Assembly: GCA_026545225.1 (NCBI GenBank)
Contig: CM048852.1
Span: 15,274,146 to 15,338,145 of the forward strand
DNA: 64,000 nt
DNA from: Cornus controversa
Taxonomy: Eukaryota > Streptophyta > Magnoliopsida > Cornales > Cornaceae
Direction: 5' to 3'
The notes under the pieces: model-generated
Database searches by the model: none
Told to the model about the DNA's origin: nothing
The model's input: the letters and a program-made list of their open reading frames with translations, nothing else
Made by a program: the position numbers and the translations under genes
In this document: positions 47,134 through 59,087 of the stretch, piece by piece
How positions within the stretch are numbered: the first letter of the stretch is position 1
Layout: each line of letters starts with the position of its first letter

Positions 47134-48489
47134 ATTGCAATGAGTAACTAATCAAATTTAGATTGATTTAATTCTTCTACTAGTTATAATTTATTTTTAT
47201 TTTTTATTATTATGGAAAAAAAATTTGCTTTATTATTTCTTTTTCCTGCTTCTGAATCTTTCTTATTATTTTTAGAATAGTTTATTGTTTGCAAAGCTTG
47301 CGTTTAAAAAAAATATATCTATTTTTAAGATTGAAACAACTTACTGGTTTGTGGCATAAATCAGTTTCTTTTTCTTTTTGCCACAGAATATCTTTGTAAC
47401 CTCTTAATAGTATCATTCCTTTGTGTGCACTTTTCCTTATTTTCTTTTTCTATTTTCATTTTTCTTCTTGTGTGTGAACTTCTCTCACGTCACTGTTTAC
47501 CATAGCCCAATACTTTTCACAGAAAAATAATAATTTGTTATTATTAAAAAAAAATTGATTTATTTTGATAGTTCTTGAATTCTATAGGTGGTATTGTTGA
47601 AAATTGCCTTTTTCGCATTTTCTTGGGCACTACATCGGAATCCAAGTAAGTACATTTCTTTTTTCTTTTGTATATTTATATTTTTCTTTTTATATTAGGA
47701 TAACATAGATTCTTTTTATTTAGGTTGATAACTTTTGCATAAGAACTCTAGGATAGAATAATTTAGAAATAACCCTAGGTTCACACTTTCTTTGAGTTAT
47801 TTCTCAATTTATTTATTTCATTGTTATTATTATTATTATTATTTTTCCTTCTTCCTTATAAAAATAAAAAAAAAAGACCACACAGTCACTCCCTTTTTTC
47901 TTTTCTTTTTATTATTTATTTTGTTAGTTTGTACATTTCAAATTAGCATTTTTGCATTCAAATTTTAGTAAGGGCACAAACCCCCCCAAAAGATAAGGAT
48001 TGGGTTCATCACCAATTCCTTGCCCACTTAGTATAAAAATCTCCTTGCACTTGTCAAACCCAAGCCAAATTTAGTTTGAATTTAAAATCAAGTAGACATT
48101 GGCTATAGGGATTCACATAGCTCATAGGACCCTCTTGGATAGAGTTAACTATCGGTGACTCTAGTGAGCACCTTTCAACTTCACAATGTCTAGGAAAGTT
48201 CTGAAGAGATTGGGTTTTAAGTAGGACCGTTTGTGACCCCTCCAATGTATCCTAGGAACTTTCCTGACTGTATTGTTAGTGGGCCTTAACTAGTAATCCT
48301 TTAGTTCCTCTCAAAGAGAGTAGGAGCTGTCTAATTAGGTAAGAATTATTTTGAAATTAGTCTAGATAATTCTTTAGGAAAAAAAAAATAGAAATCACTA
48401 CCCTTGAATTAAACTTTAAATAAAGAAAATATTTGCTTGGGTAGTGTTCTTGTTAAGTAAAGTTTTGACTTTTAGTCTTTTTAGTGTAT
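47134..48489 (+). other. 5' leader of element F
   Basis: This is AT- and T-rich sequence with (TTA)n near 47820-47845. From 48050 to 48310 it carries a sequence layout often seen ahead of Athila gag (cytosine-rich, low T). No coding region is supported. Confidence 0.6.
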
Positions 48490-49352
48490 GCTACGTCGTC
48501 ATTCTCTGAACCCAAAGTTAGCATGTTTCGACCCTGAAATTGAGAGAACCCTTAGACAACAATTAAGAAGCTAACTGGAGCCAAAAAAAATCCTTTGATT
48601 ACAATGACAGAAATTGCAGCTAAGACCCTTAAGGAGTACTTTGCTCCGGTGACCACCAATTCCCCATCTTGCATAGTGTTACCCAACACTACTGTCACTC
48701 ATTTTGAGTTGAAATCCCATATTATTCAACTCTTGCCTAGTTTTCATAGTTTAGATCGTGAGGATCCATATATGCATGTCAAAGAATTTCTTGACATATG
48801 TTCCATTTTCAAATATCAGAATTTTACCGATGAGTCTGTCCGTCTACGTTTGTTTCCATTCTCTTTGAAAGATAAGGCAAAAGCATGGCTAAATTCTCAA
48901 ACTCCAGCATCTATCACTTCTTGGGACCCATTGATACAAAAATTTCTTTCTAAATTTTTTCCAATGTCTAGGACCAATTCTCTTAGGAGAGATATCTCTG
49001 ACTTTAGGTAGAAAGGATGAACAATTTTATGAGAGATAGGAGAGATTCAAGGACTTAATTCTAAAGTGTCCCCACCATGGTTTTGAGGTATGGAGATTGG
49101 TGCAATATTTTGTAATGAGTTGACAAAGACAAATCATAATATGACAGAGTCCATGAATGGGGGAGGATTTTTGAACCTTAGTGATGATGTAGCCTATATT
49201 TTTTTTGAAAAACTATCTAAAAATTCTCAACAATGATATTTTTCAAAAGAGCACAACAGAAAAGTTCAAATACCCAAGCAAGGTGCAATGTATGAGGTTA
49301 GGAATGATTATGACATAAATGTTAAACTTAAGAGTCCGGTAAAGGTTTTATC
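48490..49352 (+). pseudogene. gag region of element F, first part (broken)
   Basis: It begins near ATGCTACGTCGTCATTC with the gag start wording (DPEIERTLRQQ). The capsid-like domain follows (LRLFPFSLKDKAKAWLNSQT, then FLSKFFPMSRTNSLRRDISD). The element G insertion follows at once. Confidence 0.85.
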
Positions 49353-50737
49353 TGATAAGTGTTCAATTCTATGCATTTGAACCCTCTTTATTGCATATGT
49401 TAGTTCCGTTTTTGCGTTTACCGAGATATGTTTACGGTATTTTTGTGTTTTTGATGTATTGCAGGTATTGGAATAAATGGAGCAAAGTTGGAAGCTTTCT
49501 GCAGTCAAGAGATGAAATCAGAAAATGTTGCCAAGGCATCTCGATCAATCGAGATGTGGATTTCGATTGATCGAAATCTCGATCAATCGAAAGGCAATTT
49601 CGATCAATCGAAATGCTGCAGAGCCCACTTGGCCACTTGCTCACCTGCTCTCCCACTTGCAACAAAATCCCCCTTTTTGCACGACTTAGAGGGATTGTCT
49701 GACTTGAACAAGACTTTTGGGGGCCTTCTTGATACAAGAGATATATATAATGATATATATATATATATATGGTGGGCCCAAAGGAGCCAAAAAGCATACA
49801 AAAAGCGCCAAAAGCCACATATCTCATATCTCTCAACATACACATCAGAAGACTAAAAGAGAGACCTTCGGGAGAGGAAGAGAAAAGCTGAACCAGACCA
49901 AGAAGCTTCATTCTCTTCATCAATGGAAGGGTGCAAGGCAACCATGAGCAACTAACTCTTCTACTAGGGTGTTGGTTTCAACCCCTAGCCATGTAAACTT
50001 GTTCATCTTTGTAGCTCTTGGGGATTTGTAATTAAATGTTGATTATTTAGCCTAGTGATTATGTACACAAATACATTTCTTATATATATTCATTTGATAT
50101 GGAATTTATTCTTGTCTTAGAGTAGGTTTTGTCACTTGAATGCACAACATTTGCATATTCCACAAGAAGTGCAAATGATGGCTAGATAATGGTGTTTAAA
50201 TGAATGTGTGATGCTAGTTTGTATAGACCATGCCAAGACAAGGTAGTTTGGATGCATGTAGTGTTTACGTAGAGAGTAGAGTAATTAGGTAGTTAGTTAG
50301 GTTGAAGAGCTATGCTTGTTGAAGATGGATTATGATAGGTTAGCACACACATTGATCTTTTGATATGTCATTGAGGTCACAAGCCTAATGACATTGTTAG
50401 GCATTTAATTAATGAATCCCATGCTTGCTACACTTATGAACATGTGAATGGCTAGTGGTGGAAACCAACCCTAGTTCTCTCTCCCAACTTTACTCTTTAA
50501 TTTTATCGTCATTTCATTTACGCAATAGTTTTAAACACAAAACCAAAAACCTGTTTTTTTAGAATTAAAGTAGAATTAATCTTTCTTTATGACAATTAAC
50601 GACTAGTCCTCGTGGGATCGATACCCTCTATATAGAACCTTATCTACAAAGATTCGTGCTCTTGCGAGTGGTTAAATTATATTTTGATAAAAAGGGCAAA
50701 ATTAAGCTTACAATATAATTTAGTTCCGACCACATCA
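49353..50737 (+). repeat. 5' LTR of element G
   Basis: TGATAAGTGTTCAATTC...CCGACCACATCA, 1385 bp. It carries four CGAT-NN-ATCG palindromes at 49539-49613, then an (AT)n stretch at 49738-49772 that probably covers the promoter TATA region. Confidence 0.95.
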
Positions 50738-50743
50738 AAATTT

Positions 50744-50761
50744 TGGCGCCGTTGCCGGGGA
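50744..50761 (+). other. Primer binding site, tRNA-Asp type (element G)
   Basis: TGGCGCCGTTGCCGGGGA is an exact complement of the plant tRNA-Asp(GUC) 3' end, six bases after the LTR. Confidence 0.95.
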
Positions 50762-51022
50762 CTACGGTTTAATTGTCGCCATTGGAAGATTAAATCTGGT
50801 TTAATTCTTAGGCTAGAAATTCTTTCATTCTTTTTGTATATATCTTGTTCTTATATCTCAAACTTCTTGATTTTAGGTATACCACATTGTGGGCATCTAG
50901 AAGAATTCAAATTGGAACCCTTTGTGAGTATAACTTCAAAAATTGGTGGTTTGAATCATTCACATTCTTTTGTATATATTATTGTTACTTTGTGTGTGGA
51001 GGTGCTGTTCAATTGTTAATGC

Positions 51023-54000
51023 ATGCTAGGTAGACGGTCATTGTCACTTCCTTTGCTTCCTTGTAATAGTGAACTTGAACGAACACTTAGACAACGTAGA
51101 GGAACCTCTAGGGACCCTATTTTGCCTAGAACTGAAAACATGGAACCAAATGAGAGACAACCTCCCGGTCTACCTCCTTTTAATCATGAACAACCACCTC
51201 CACCACCACCTCCTCAAGGAGAGTTGCTTATGGACTTTTACCTTCCGACTACATTTGAAGTACCTTCGTGTATTCAATTTTCGGATGTAGCGGCAAATCA
51301 ATTTGAAATAAAGTCCTCCACCCTCAACCTTCTTAACAGCTTTCACGGTCTTCCTAATGAGGATCCATACCGGCACTTAGATTACTTCTTTTCCGTGTGT
51401 TCCACCATTCGTGTACCACACTTTACGGAGGATGATCTAAAGCTACGTATGTTTCCATTTTCCCTAAAAAATAAGGCTAGAAGTTGGTTCAATTCCCTAG
51501 AACCCAACTCAATCCATTCTTGGGCGGAAATGCAAATAGAGTTCTTAAAAAAATACTTCCCAATGGGTAAGACAAGTGATATTCGGCGAGCAATCACCGG
51601 ATTCACCCAAATTGACCAAGAACAATTCCATGAGACGTGGGAGAGGTTAAAAGATCTCTTAAAATCTTGTCCGCATCATGCTGTCCCAAAATGGCAGCTA
51701 GTGCAAAATTTTTATGATGGGGTGAGTGAGCAACATAGACAAATGATAGACTCCGCGTGTGGGGGTGGGTACCTTTTGAAAAGCCCCGATGAGGCATGGA
51801 AACTTTTTCAAACCCTAAGCAACAATTCAGCTCAACGCTCCTCCACTAGGAAAGGGAAGGCCACCCAACCTTGTAGAGGAGTGCATGAGATTTCACGGGT
51901 AGATGAGGTAGCCATGCAAGTAGAAGCCTTGTCCCGAAAAATGGATTTAATCATGAAAAATGGGCTGCCTATTCCTAACCAATCTGTCCAAAATCAGGAG
52001 GGGTGTTCATTTTGCTATAGCACTTCGCATTTTGTGCGAGATTGTCCTATTGCCGGGCAATCTCCCGATTATGCTCAAGAGCAAGCGAATGCCTTGTACG
52101 CTAAACAAATGAATGATCCATATTCGAACACGTACAATCCTGGTTACAAGAATCATCCGGCTTTTTCATGGAAGAATCAAGAATCAAGTCCCTCTTTCCA
52201 AGGGCAAAATTCTTTTAATTCCCAATCTCAACAGCCTCATTATAGGCCAAACCCTCAACCTTACAATCAAAGATCTAATTACCAACAACCACCACCTCCT
52301 CCGAGAAGCCAAAGCTTTGAAGAGCGAGTGATAAGCAATCTTGAGGCCAACACCCGCTTATTGCAAACTCACTCTCAATCAATCTCTAAGCTTGAGGCCA
52401 ATGCTCAATCTATGGCTAGGTTAGAAGCTCAAATCGGGCAACTAGCTAATGCCTTAAATAGAAGGGAGGAAGGTAAGTTGCCAAGTCAACCGGTGGCGAA
52501 TCCCAAGGGTGTGCATATGATTGAAGATCCATCATCTTCAACTTGTAATGCTCCTCCAGAGCAAGTTCAATCAATCACAACCTTGAGGAGTGGTAAAATC
52601 ATTAACTCCAAGGTAGGGGAGGAAGAGAGAAAGGAATTTCAAGAGCAACCTAAAAATCCAAAAGAATCCCAATTAAATCCAAAATTGTTTCCGTTAAATC
52701 CAAATTTGCAAAATACCCCTTCAAATCCAAAAGGAAAGGCAAGTGAAGTTGTGTCATCATCGATTCCAAATCTTGACACCTCTTATGAACCTCCGGTTCC
52801 TTTCCCTCAACGATTGAAGGAACCTTCTCATTTCGGGAAGCAAGGAGAGAAAATCCAAGACATGATGGAGATCTTCAAACAAGTAAAGATCAATCTCCCT
52901 CTCCTTGATGCTATTCGACAAATTCCCTTTTATGCAAAATTCTTGAAGGACTTATGCACTCAAAAGCGCAAATCTAGGAATAATGTTCCTAAGAAAGTCC
53001 TCCTAACTGAGCACATAAGCTCCATTTTCCAACACCAAGCCCCTCCTAAATTCAAAGATCCGGGTGCTCCGACCATTTCGTGCACCATCGGAAATCAATC
53101 TTTTGAAAAAACACTTCTTGACCTAGGGGCTAGTGTCAATTTGCTTCCATTCTCAGTTTACCAACAACTAGGTTTGGGGGAACTCAAGCATACCACGGTT
53201 GTGTTGCAACTTGCCGACCGTTCGGTGAAGCAACCACGTGGCATCATTGAGGATGTCATCATTCAAGTGGACAAATTCTATTTTCCGGTGGACTTCATAG
53301 TCCTTGACACGGAACCGATCCAAAATCCGAATCATCATATTCCTATCATTCTAGGTCGTCCATTCTTGGCCACGGCAAACGCTTGCGTTAATTGCCGTAC
53401 TGGAGTGATGGACATCTCTTTTGGGAATATGAAAGTCCGCTTGAACATCTTCAATGCTTCCCACCACACACCCGACGATGAAAGTGAGTGCTTTTGTGTC
53501 GATGTTGTGGACGACCTTGTTCAAGAAGCACTTCCTTCTATTCTTTCCACGGACCCTTTAGAGGCATGCCTAAATCATTTTAACTATGACGATTTTGACA
53601 TTGAGCAATCCATATGTGAAGTCAATTCCATGCTCGATGTTAATACTGTCATGGATTTGCCTAAGTGGAGAGTTCCGAGAGAACCCTTGCCCCCTTTGTC
53701 CAAAACTCCCCAAACTCCTTCTTTAATTTTCCCACCACAACTTGAGCTCAAGCCTCTTCCAGCTACACTCAAGTATGTTTTCTTGGGCGCAAATGAGACC
53801 CTTCCAATCATTATTGCTTCCAATCTCACAAATGATCAAGAATTGGAACTCATAAAGGTGCTCAAAGAGCACAAAGAAGCAATAGGATGGAGTGTGGTAG
53901 ATCTTAAGGGAATAGACCCTTCTGTTTGTATGCATTGCATACACTTGGAAGAGGATGCAAAGACCTCAAGGGAGGCACAACGTCGATTGAATCCAAACAT

Positions 54001-56647
54001 GAAGGACGTTGTAATGAAGGAGGTGGTGAAGTTACTAGATGCGGGGATCATATACCCCATCTCTGATAGCAAGTGGGTTAGTCCCACTCAAGTGGTTCCA
54101 AAGAAGTCTGGTATTACGGTGCAACCTAATGATAAGGGTGAATTAGTTCCCCAACGCACCACCACAGGATGGAGAGTGTGCATTGATTATAGAAAATTAA
54201 ATTCAGCCACTCGGAAAGATCACTTCCCCCTCCCATTCATTGATCAAATATTGGAGAGATTGGCCGGGCAAAGCTTTTATTGCTTTTTGGATGGATATTC
54301 CGGCTATAATCAGGTTGTTATAGACCCGAGGGACCAAGAGAAAACCACCTTTACATGTCCCTTCGGCACATTTGCTTATAGACGCATGCCCTTTGGGTTG
54401 TGCAATGCACCGGCAACTTTTCAACGGTGTATGATGTCTATCTTCTCGGACATGGTGGAAAAATTCTTAGAAGTGTTCATGGATGATTTTTTCATTTTTG
54501 GGCCTTCATATGAATCATGCCTCCAAAATCTAGCTTGTGTTCTCAAACGATGTCAAGAAACCAACCTAATTCTTAGTTGGGAAAAGAGTCACTTTATGGT
54601 TCAAGAGGGTATTGTCCTAGGGCACATTGTGTCTAAGCGAGGAATAGAGGTTGATAAAGCCAAGGTTGAACTCATTTCTAAACTTCCTCCACCATCAACG
54701 GTGAGAGAGATTCGTTCATTCCTTGGGCATGCGGGTTTTTATCGCCGTTTCATCAAAGACTTTAGCAAGATCTCTCGGCCTTTGTGTCGCCTTCTTGAAA
54801 AAGAGTCTTGCTTTACGTTTGATGAAACGTGCCTTGTCGCTTTTGAAAAACTCCGCACCATGCTTACAACCGCTCCAATTCTAATCCCTCCAAATTGGGC
54901 TCTCCCATTTGAGATTATGTGTGATGCATCCGACTATGCCATGGGTGCTGTCTTAGGGCAACGAGTAGACAAACTGCCACATGTCATCTACTACGCAAGT
55001 AAAACCCTTTTCGAGGCTCAAATCAATTATACCACAACGGAAAAAGAATTGCTTGCGGTAGTATTTGCATTAGACAAGTTTCGAGCTTATTTATTAGGTT
55101 CAAAGGTCATTGTCTATTCGGACCATGCTGCCCTCCGGCATCTTTTGGCGAAAAAGGACACCAAGCCTTGGTTGATCCGATGGATACTCTTATTGCAAGA
55201 GTTCAATTTTGAGATTAGAGACAAAAAGGGAACTGAAAATGTGGTAGCTGACCACCTTTCTAGAATTCTTGTTGAATCCCTCCATAATTCCATTCCAGTT
55301 TGTGAATCCTTCCCGGATGAACAACTCTTTGTCATCTCTCAAGAGAGCATCCCTTGGTATACGGATGTGGTTAATTATTTGGCAACCGGTAAAATACCAT
55401 CTTCTTGGACCAAACAAGAGAAGGATCGTTTTCTCTCCCAATCACGATCATATTATTGGGACGATCCTCAATTGTTCAAATACTGCCCCGATCAAATAAT
55501 TCGTAAGTGTGTACCCAACAGTGAATTCCAAAGCATTCTTAAATTTTGTCATACACTCGCTTGTGGGGGACACTTTAGTGCTAAGAAAACCGCAGCAAAA
55601 ATTCTTCAATGCGGATTTTTCTGGCCGACACTTCATCGGGATGCATATTCATTCTGCAGCTCTTGTGAGCGATGTCAGCGCCTCGGCGCGATGTCTCGGA
55701 AGGACATGATGCCTCTTAACCCTATTCTTGTCATTGAAATATTTGATGTGTGGGGCATTGACTTCATGGGACCATTTCCACCCTCTACTGGTCATGAGTA
55801 CATACTTGTGGCGGTGGACTACGTATCTAAGTGGATAGAGGCCGTTGCTACCAAAACCAACGATCATGCAGTCGTGGTTAAATTCATACAAGCTAACATT
55901 TTTAGCCGATTTGGTACGCCTCGGGCCATCATCAGTGACGGAGGTAAGCAGCGGTTCCTTCGAACCTTGCTTCTCAAATACTCCGTCACACACAAAGTAG
56001 CCACCCCCTACCATCCTCAAACTAGTGGCCAAGTAGAAGTATCCAATAGGGAGATTAAGAACATTCTTCAGAAAACTGTTCGGCCTGACCGGAAGGATTG
56101 GTCATTGCGACTAAACGACGCATTATGGGCATACCGAACCGCATATAAAACTCCCATTGGAATGTCACCTTATCGGTTAGTTTATGGCAAAGCGTGCCAT
56201 CTTCCGGTTGAATTGGAGCATAAAGCTATGTGGGCCACCAAGACCTTCAATTTTGACATGAAAAAGGCCGGTTCTAATCGAAAGCTTCAATTAAATGAAT
56301 TGGAAGAATTGCGACATGACGCTTATGAGAATGCGAAAATCTATAAGGCAAGGTCCAAAGCCTTTCATGATCGTAATATTCGAGTCAAAACATTTTCGCC
56401 GGGCCAAAAAGTTTGGTTGTACAACTCACGCCTCCATTTGTTTCCCGGAAAACTTCGCTCCCGTTGGGATGGTCCATTTTTGGTTAATTCCATCGCGCCC
56501 CACGGAGCGGTGGAATTGAAGGACTTGAAAGATGGTTCGATATTCAAAGTAAACGGGCAGCGCTTAAAAGTGTGCGTGGATGACCAAGTCACCACCGAAT
56601 ACGTGGATATCGTCACTTTGACGGATCCCGTGTATTTTGACTCGTGA
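51023..56647 (+). CDS. gag-pol: Athila gag-pol polyprotein of element G (1874 codons, looks whole)
   Basis: Residue positions are approximate. Gag capsid-like domain 140-235 ([19 protein letters not shown]). CCHC zinc knuckle 327-342 ([15 protein letters not shown]). Coiled-coil-like region 440-480. Aspartic protease near 698 ([12 protein letters not shown]). Reverse transcriptase about 1000-1200, with [26 protein letters not shown] and VFMDDF. RNase H about 1295-1400 ([26 protein letters not shown]). Integrase: zinc-binding HTLACGGH...CSSCERC near 1510-1550, and core residues in [10 protein letters not shown] (about 1580), ISDGG (about 1637) and [13 protein letters not shown] (about 1675). 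The C-terminus is [13 protein letters not shown]...LTDPVY. It copies the element RNA into DNA and integrates it in the nucleus. The start is chosen because it matches the gag start of D (LRQRR/LRQQR context). Gag and pol are in one frame. Confidence 0.95.
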   Translation: MLGRRSLSLPLLPCNSELERTLRQRRGTSRDPILPRTENMEPNERQPPGLPPFNHEQPPPPPPPQGELLMDFYLPTTFEVPSCIQFSDVAANQFEIKSSTLNLLNSFHGLPNEDPYRHLDYFFSVCSTIRVPHFTEDDLKLRMFPFSLKNKARSWFNSLEPNSIHSWAEMQIEFLKKYFPMGKTSDIRRAITGFTQIDQEQFHETWERLKDLLKSCPHHAVPKWQLVQNFYDGVSEQHRQMIDSACGGGYLLKSPDEAWKLFQTLSNNSAQRSSTRKGKATQPCRGVHEISRVDEVAMQVEALSRKMDLIMKNGLPIPNQSVQNQEGCSFCYSTSHFVRDCPIAGQSPDYAQEQANALYAKQMNDPYSNTYNPGYKNHPAFSWKNQESSPSFQGQNSFNSQSQQPHYRPNPQPYNQRSNYQQPPPPPRSQSFEERVISNLEANTRLLQTHSQSISKLEANAQSMARLEAQIGQLANALNRREEGKLPSQPVANPKGVHMIEDPSSSTCNAPPEQVQSITTLRSGKIINSKVGEEERKEFQEQPKNPKESQLNPKLFPLNPNLQNTPSNPKGKASEVVSSSIPNLDTSYEPPVPFPQRLKEPSHFGKQGEKIQDMMEIFKQVKINLPLLDAIRQIPFYAKFLKDLCTQKRKSRNNVPKKVLLTEHISSIFQHQAPPKFKDPGAPTISCTIGNQSFEKTLLDLGASVNLLPFSVYQQLGLGELKHTTVVLQLADRSVKQPRGIIEDVIIQVDKFYFPVDFIVLDTEPIQNPNHHIPIILGRPFLATANACVNCRTGVMDISFGNMKVRLNIFNASHHTPDDESECFCVDVVDDLVQEALPSILSTDPLEACLNHFNYDDFDIEQSICEVNSMLDVNTVMDLPKWRVPREPLPPLSKTPQTPSLIFPPQLELKPLPATLKYVFLGANETLPIIIASNLTNDQELELIKVLKEHKEAIGWSVVDLKGIDPSVCMHCIHLEEDAKTSREAQRRLNPNMKDVVMKEVVKLLDAGIIYPISDSKWVSPTQVVPKKSGITVQPNDKGELVPQRTTTGWRVCIDYRKLNSATRKDHFPLPFIDQILERLAGQSFYCFLDGYSGYNQVVIDPRDQEKTTFTCPFGTFAYRRMPFGLCNAPATFQRCMMSIFSDMVEKFLEVFMDDFFIFGPSYESCLQNLACVLKRCQETNLILSWEKSHFMVQEGIVLGHIVSKRGIEVDKAKVELISKLPPPSTVREIRSFLGHAGFYRRFIKDFSKISRPLCRLLEKESCFTFDETCLVAFEKLRTMLTTAPILIPPNWALPFEIMCDASDYAMGAVLGQRVDKLPHVIYYASKTLFEAQINYTTTEKELLAVVFALDKFRAYLLGSKVIVYSDHAALRHLLAKKDTKPWLIRWILLLQEFNFEIRDKKGTENVVADHLSRILVESLHNSIPVCESFPDEQLFVISQESIPWYTDVVNYLATGKIPSSWTKQEKDRFLSQSRSYYWDDPQLFKYCPDQIIRKCVPNSEFQSILKFCHTLACGGHFSAKKTAAKILQCGFFWPTLHRDAYSFCSSCERCQRLGAMSRKDMMPLNPILVIEIFDVWGIDFMGPFPPSTGHEYILVAVDYVSKWIEAVATKTNDHAVVVKFIQANIFSRFGTPRAIISDGGKQRFLRTLLLKYSVTHKVATPYHPQTSGQVEVSNREIKNILQKTVRPDRKDWSLRLNDALWAYRTAYKTPIGMSPYRLVYGKACHLPVELEHKAMWATKTFNFDMKKAGSNRKLQLNELEELRHDAYENAKIYKARSKAFHDRNIRVKTFSPGQKVWLYNSRLHLFPGKLRSRWDGPFLVNSIAPHGAVELKDLKDGSIFKVNGQRLKVCVDDQVTTEYVDIVTLTDPVYFDS

Positions 56648-56817
56648 GCCGATCCGGACGTCGCGCCATAGACGTGTAAGGTGGCGAAGCCATGGTAGCT
56701 ATCAAGCTTCCATGGTGTCCCTTTAATCCAAAGTAGGTTTGTATCTAAGCAATGTAGTATCTAATTCCCCAATATCCAAGTCCCTGAAGCATATTTTAAA
56801 CTGACTGTTTTTGAGCA

Positions 56818-57200
56818 TTTCGATTGATCGAAACCAAGATTTTGATCAATCGAAAATTTCGATTGATCGAAATTTTGGTTTCGATTGATCGAAAAATTGC
56901 AGAGATTTGCCAAGTCCAAAGTCCCGAGAGGTGGTATTCTTCGATTGCACTTCGATAGGTCTTCGATCGATCGAAACTTTCGATTGATCGAAATGGGATT
57001 TCGATTGATCGAAATAAAAGTTCGATTGCATCAATTAAATGTTCGATTGATCGAAGTAAAAATGTGATTCAGGGAAGGAATGTTCGATTGATCGAAGAGA
57101 CAATCTCGATCCATCGAAGTTAGTTTCGATTGATCGAAGCAAGATTTCGATCAATCGAAATTTTGATTGATCGAAATGCACATTTTGATCAATCGAAATG
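56818..57200. repeat. Array of about 14 TTTCGAT-TG-ATCGAAA palindromes (element G)
   Basis: The box TTTCGATTGATCGAAA or its complement TTTCGATCAATCGAAA recurs at 56818, 56840, 56857, 56879, 56961, 56978 and 56999, and then about seven more times to 57200, at steps of 17-22 bases in the regular part. Each has 7-base arms around a TG, CA or CG centre. Four more copies are in each LTR. This is the positional counterpart of the GGGCGAT-CG-ATCGCCC clusters in A and C. Confidence 0.92.
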
Positions 57201-57230
57201 CACGCGGAGCCTGCACGTGAGCCGAAAATC

Positions 57231-57459
57231 TATTTAAACCGTTGGGCTTCCCTCCCATTTTAAAAGACCATCCGACTTCTTCTCTCCCTCTGTGCGATCC
57301 AAGCCTTCTCCAAGCACTCCCGAGCACTCGATCTTCCATTCCCGATCATCCGCCGCCATCCGACGCAGTCCGATTCGCCGCTAGCATCTGCGCGATCTTC
57401 TCTTCGCGGCTGCGCGTGGAGTTTTCTTCGGTTGAGCCGTTCATCTTCTTCCTCACGAG
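57231..57459 (+). promoter_or_regulatory. Candidate internal promoter and first leader exon of the env-like gene (element G)
   Basis: TATTTAAA at 57231-57238 lies 31 bases after the last palindrome. It is followed by a pyrimidine-rich, unusually GC-rich leader that ends in a consensus splice donor (GAG-GTAAGT, GT at 57460). Element A has the same order (palindromes, TATAAAT at 4859, GTGAGT donor). Promoter activity is inference. Confidence 0.45.
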
Positions 57460-57849
57460 GTAAGTGATGCATGGCTACTTTTTGTTTATTCTCTCGCCAT
57501 TTTTGATAGTTTTACAGTGGAATAAACATAGTTAGATCATGTTGGGGTGGATGGTTGCGATTGCGATGTCTGAATCCAGTTTTTGTGGGTTTCGGGGGGT
57601 AGGAATTCAAGCAGGAGTGGGATTTGGCATTTTCTTCGTTTCAAACACTTAGTGTATGGTGTGTAACCGCGATACCTTCGTTTCGGCTGCACCCGTTCAC
57701 ATTGCCTCTTCGAGTGCAATTTTTTTTTTGCATTTTTGTCAGTACCTTGGACTAGGGCTTCATTTTTATTTTTATTCTTTTAGTCTAGTAGTAGTTTAAC
57801 TTTCTTCTTATTCATCTTTTATTTACGTACCTTTTGGAATCCAGTGCAG
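57460..57849 (+). other. Probable intron before the env-like gene (element G)
   Basis: A strong donor (AG-GTAAGT, 57460) and a good acceptor (TCCAGTGCAG, ending 57849) bracket a T-rich sequence typical of plant introns. The env-like ATG lies 14 bases after the acceptor. Splicing of env-like transcripts is reported for Athila-lineage relatives. The intron could also join a donor further upstream. Confidence 0.55.
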
Positions 57850-57863
57850 ACTGTTCCGAGGCC

Positions 57864-59087
57864 ATGGCGAGAGTGAAGAACGCCGCCGGTGCTGTTCGTG
57901 ACGTGCCCGGGCGAGCCTTCCGGTCCCGGAAGTTCCACCTGGAGCAGGTTTTCGACTTAGCGGAGTTCGAGAGGCGTCCCGACACCGAGTGGACGGTTGC
58001 CGAGCTCAAGAGGCGTCGCCTCGACCGGCTATGTGTGCCTCCCACCGACGTAGCACACGAGCGCCTAGTGCAGGTATTTTACGAGCATATGACCTACTCC
58101 TGCACAGCGCCAGATACACTCGAGACTACCGTGGCCACTGTCACGATCACGATTACGCCGAGCCGGATTGCTCATATGCTCGGCATTCCTCACCAGCAGC
58201 CGCCGGACATGGTTGGCCCGGACGGTCAGCCACTCTATAGTGCCGCGCTCCCAGCAGATACCACGCTCTTCTCGATAGTGATGGACATGTGTGGCGGGGC
58301 GTTTACCACGCCCAACCACAACTGCACGTCCAAGTCGATGTGCCCGAGCAGATATTGGTTCCTGGACACCGTTCTCCTCAAGAACGCGTGTCCGTTGCAG
58401 CACGTGGCCGAGCGCAGGGGTGACCTCCTCCGTTGCCTCTATGCTTTCCATACGGGCGCTTGGTTTTCTGTCCCATCGCTTATCTGGGGGCAGATGCACA
58501 AAGTTTGGGATAGCCTCGTCAACAAGAGGAAGAGGAGAGCAGCGAGTTAGCGGCTTCCCTTTCCATTCCTGATCGCTGCTTTTCTCAGCAGTGCCAGTAT
58601 ACCGGTCAGTCGGACTGACATTCAGTTGGCACCGCCCACCTGCTTCACATCTACTCAGTGGGATCGGGTGAGGCGACACTTAGAGCGACAGGACCATCAG
58701 GGTGATCCACCAGACGATGTAGATATGGATGCCCCGGTGGAGACGGATGAGGGAGAGCCAGCAGGGGCTGAGTCAGAGGACGAGGAGATGGAGGAGGAGG
58801 AGATGGATGTCGCTGCAGAGCGGCATGATATCTTAGCGACGGGCTATTCCTGCCTGGCGGCTGACGTAGAGCGGCTCCAGCAGGGTTTTGACGAGCACGT
58901 CCAGGTGACGCAGAGTCAGCTGGCAGGTATTCGGACGGACATTTCTTCTCTGGTGCAGGGCCAGAGAGCGATCTTAGATGAGTTCCGAGCCTTCCGGCAG
59001 GATCTGCAGTTCCTGTTCGCAGGTCGAGCCTCCACCTCCACTTCTGCTCCTACCGAGCCACCATCACCACCACCCGCCCTCGAGTAG
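57864..59087 (+). pseudogene. Athila env-like region of element G (about one break)
   Basis: The start ATGGCGAGAGTGAAG is chosen because it follows the probable acceptor and an in-context GAGGCC. The N-terminal domain reads LEQVFDLAEFERRPDTEWTV, then CPSRYWFLDTVLLKNACPLQ, matching element A's YGIFPETRWGI and PNHLWFLDAVLLKNVCPIG. The second part is strongly acidic (ESEDEEMEEEEMDVAAE) and then coiled-coil-like (ADVERLQQGFDEHVQVTQSQ), ending in a proline-rich tail. The base composition is much more GC-rich than the surroundings. I saw no clear signal peptide or transmembrane anchor, so the env label rests on position only. Confidence 0.75.

Noticed and set aside
49432-49941. Open frames of 169 and 122 codons in the LTR of G (repeated at 60987-61496)
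   Set aside because: They overlap on both strands of the LTR and span the promoter region; identical because the LTRs are near-identical.
56818-57200. CRISPR-like array
   Set aside because: Repeats are 16-base palindromes with 1-70-base irregular gaps in a plant retroelement. Nothing CRISPR-related is nearby.
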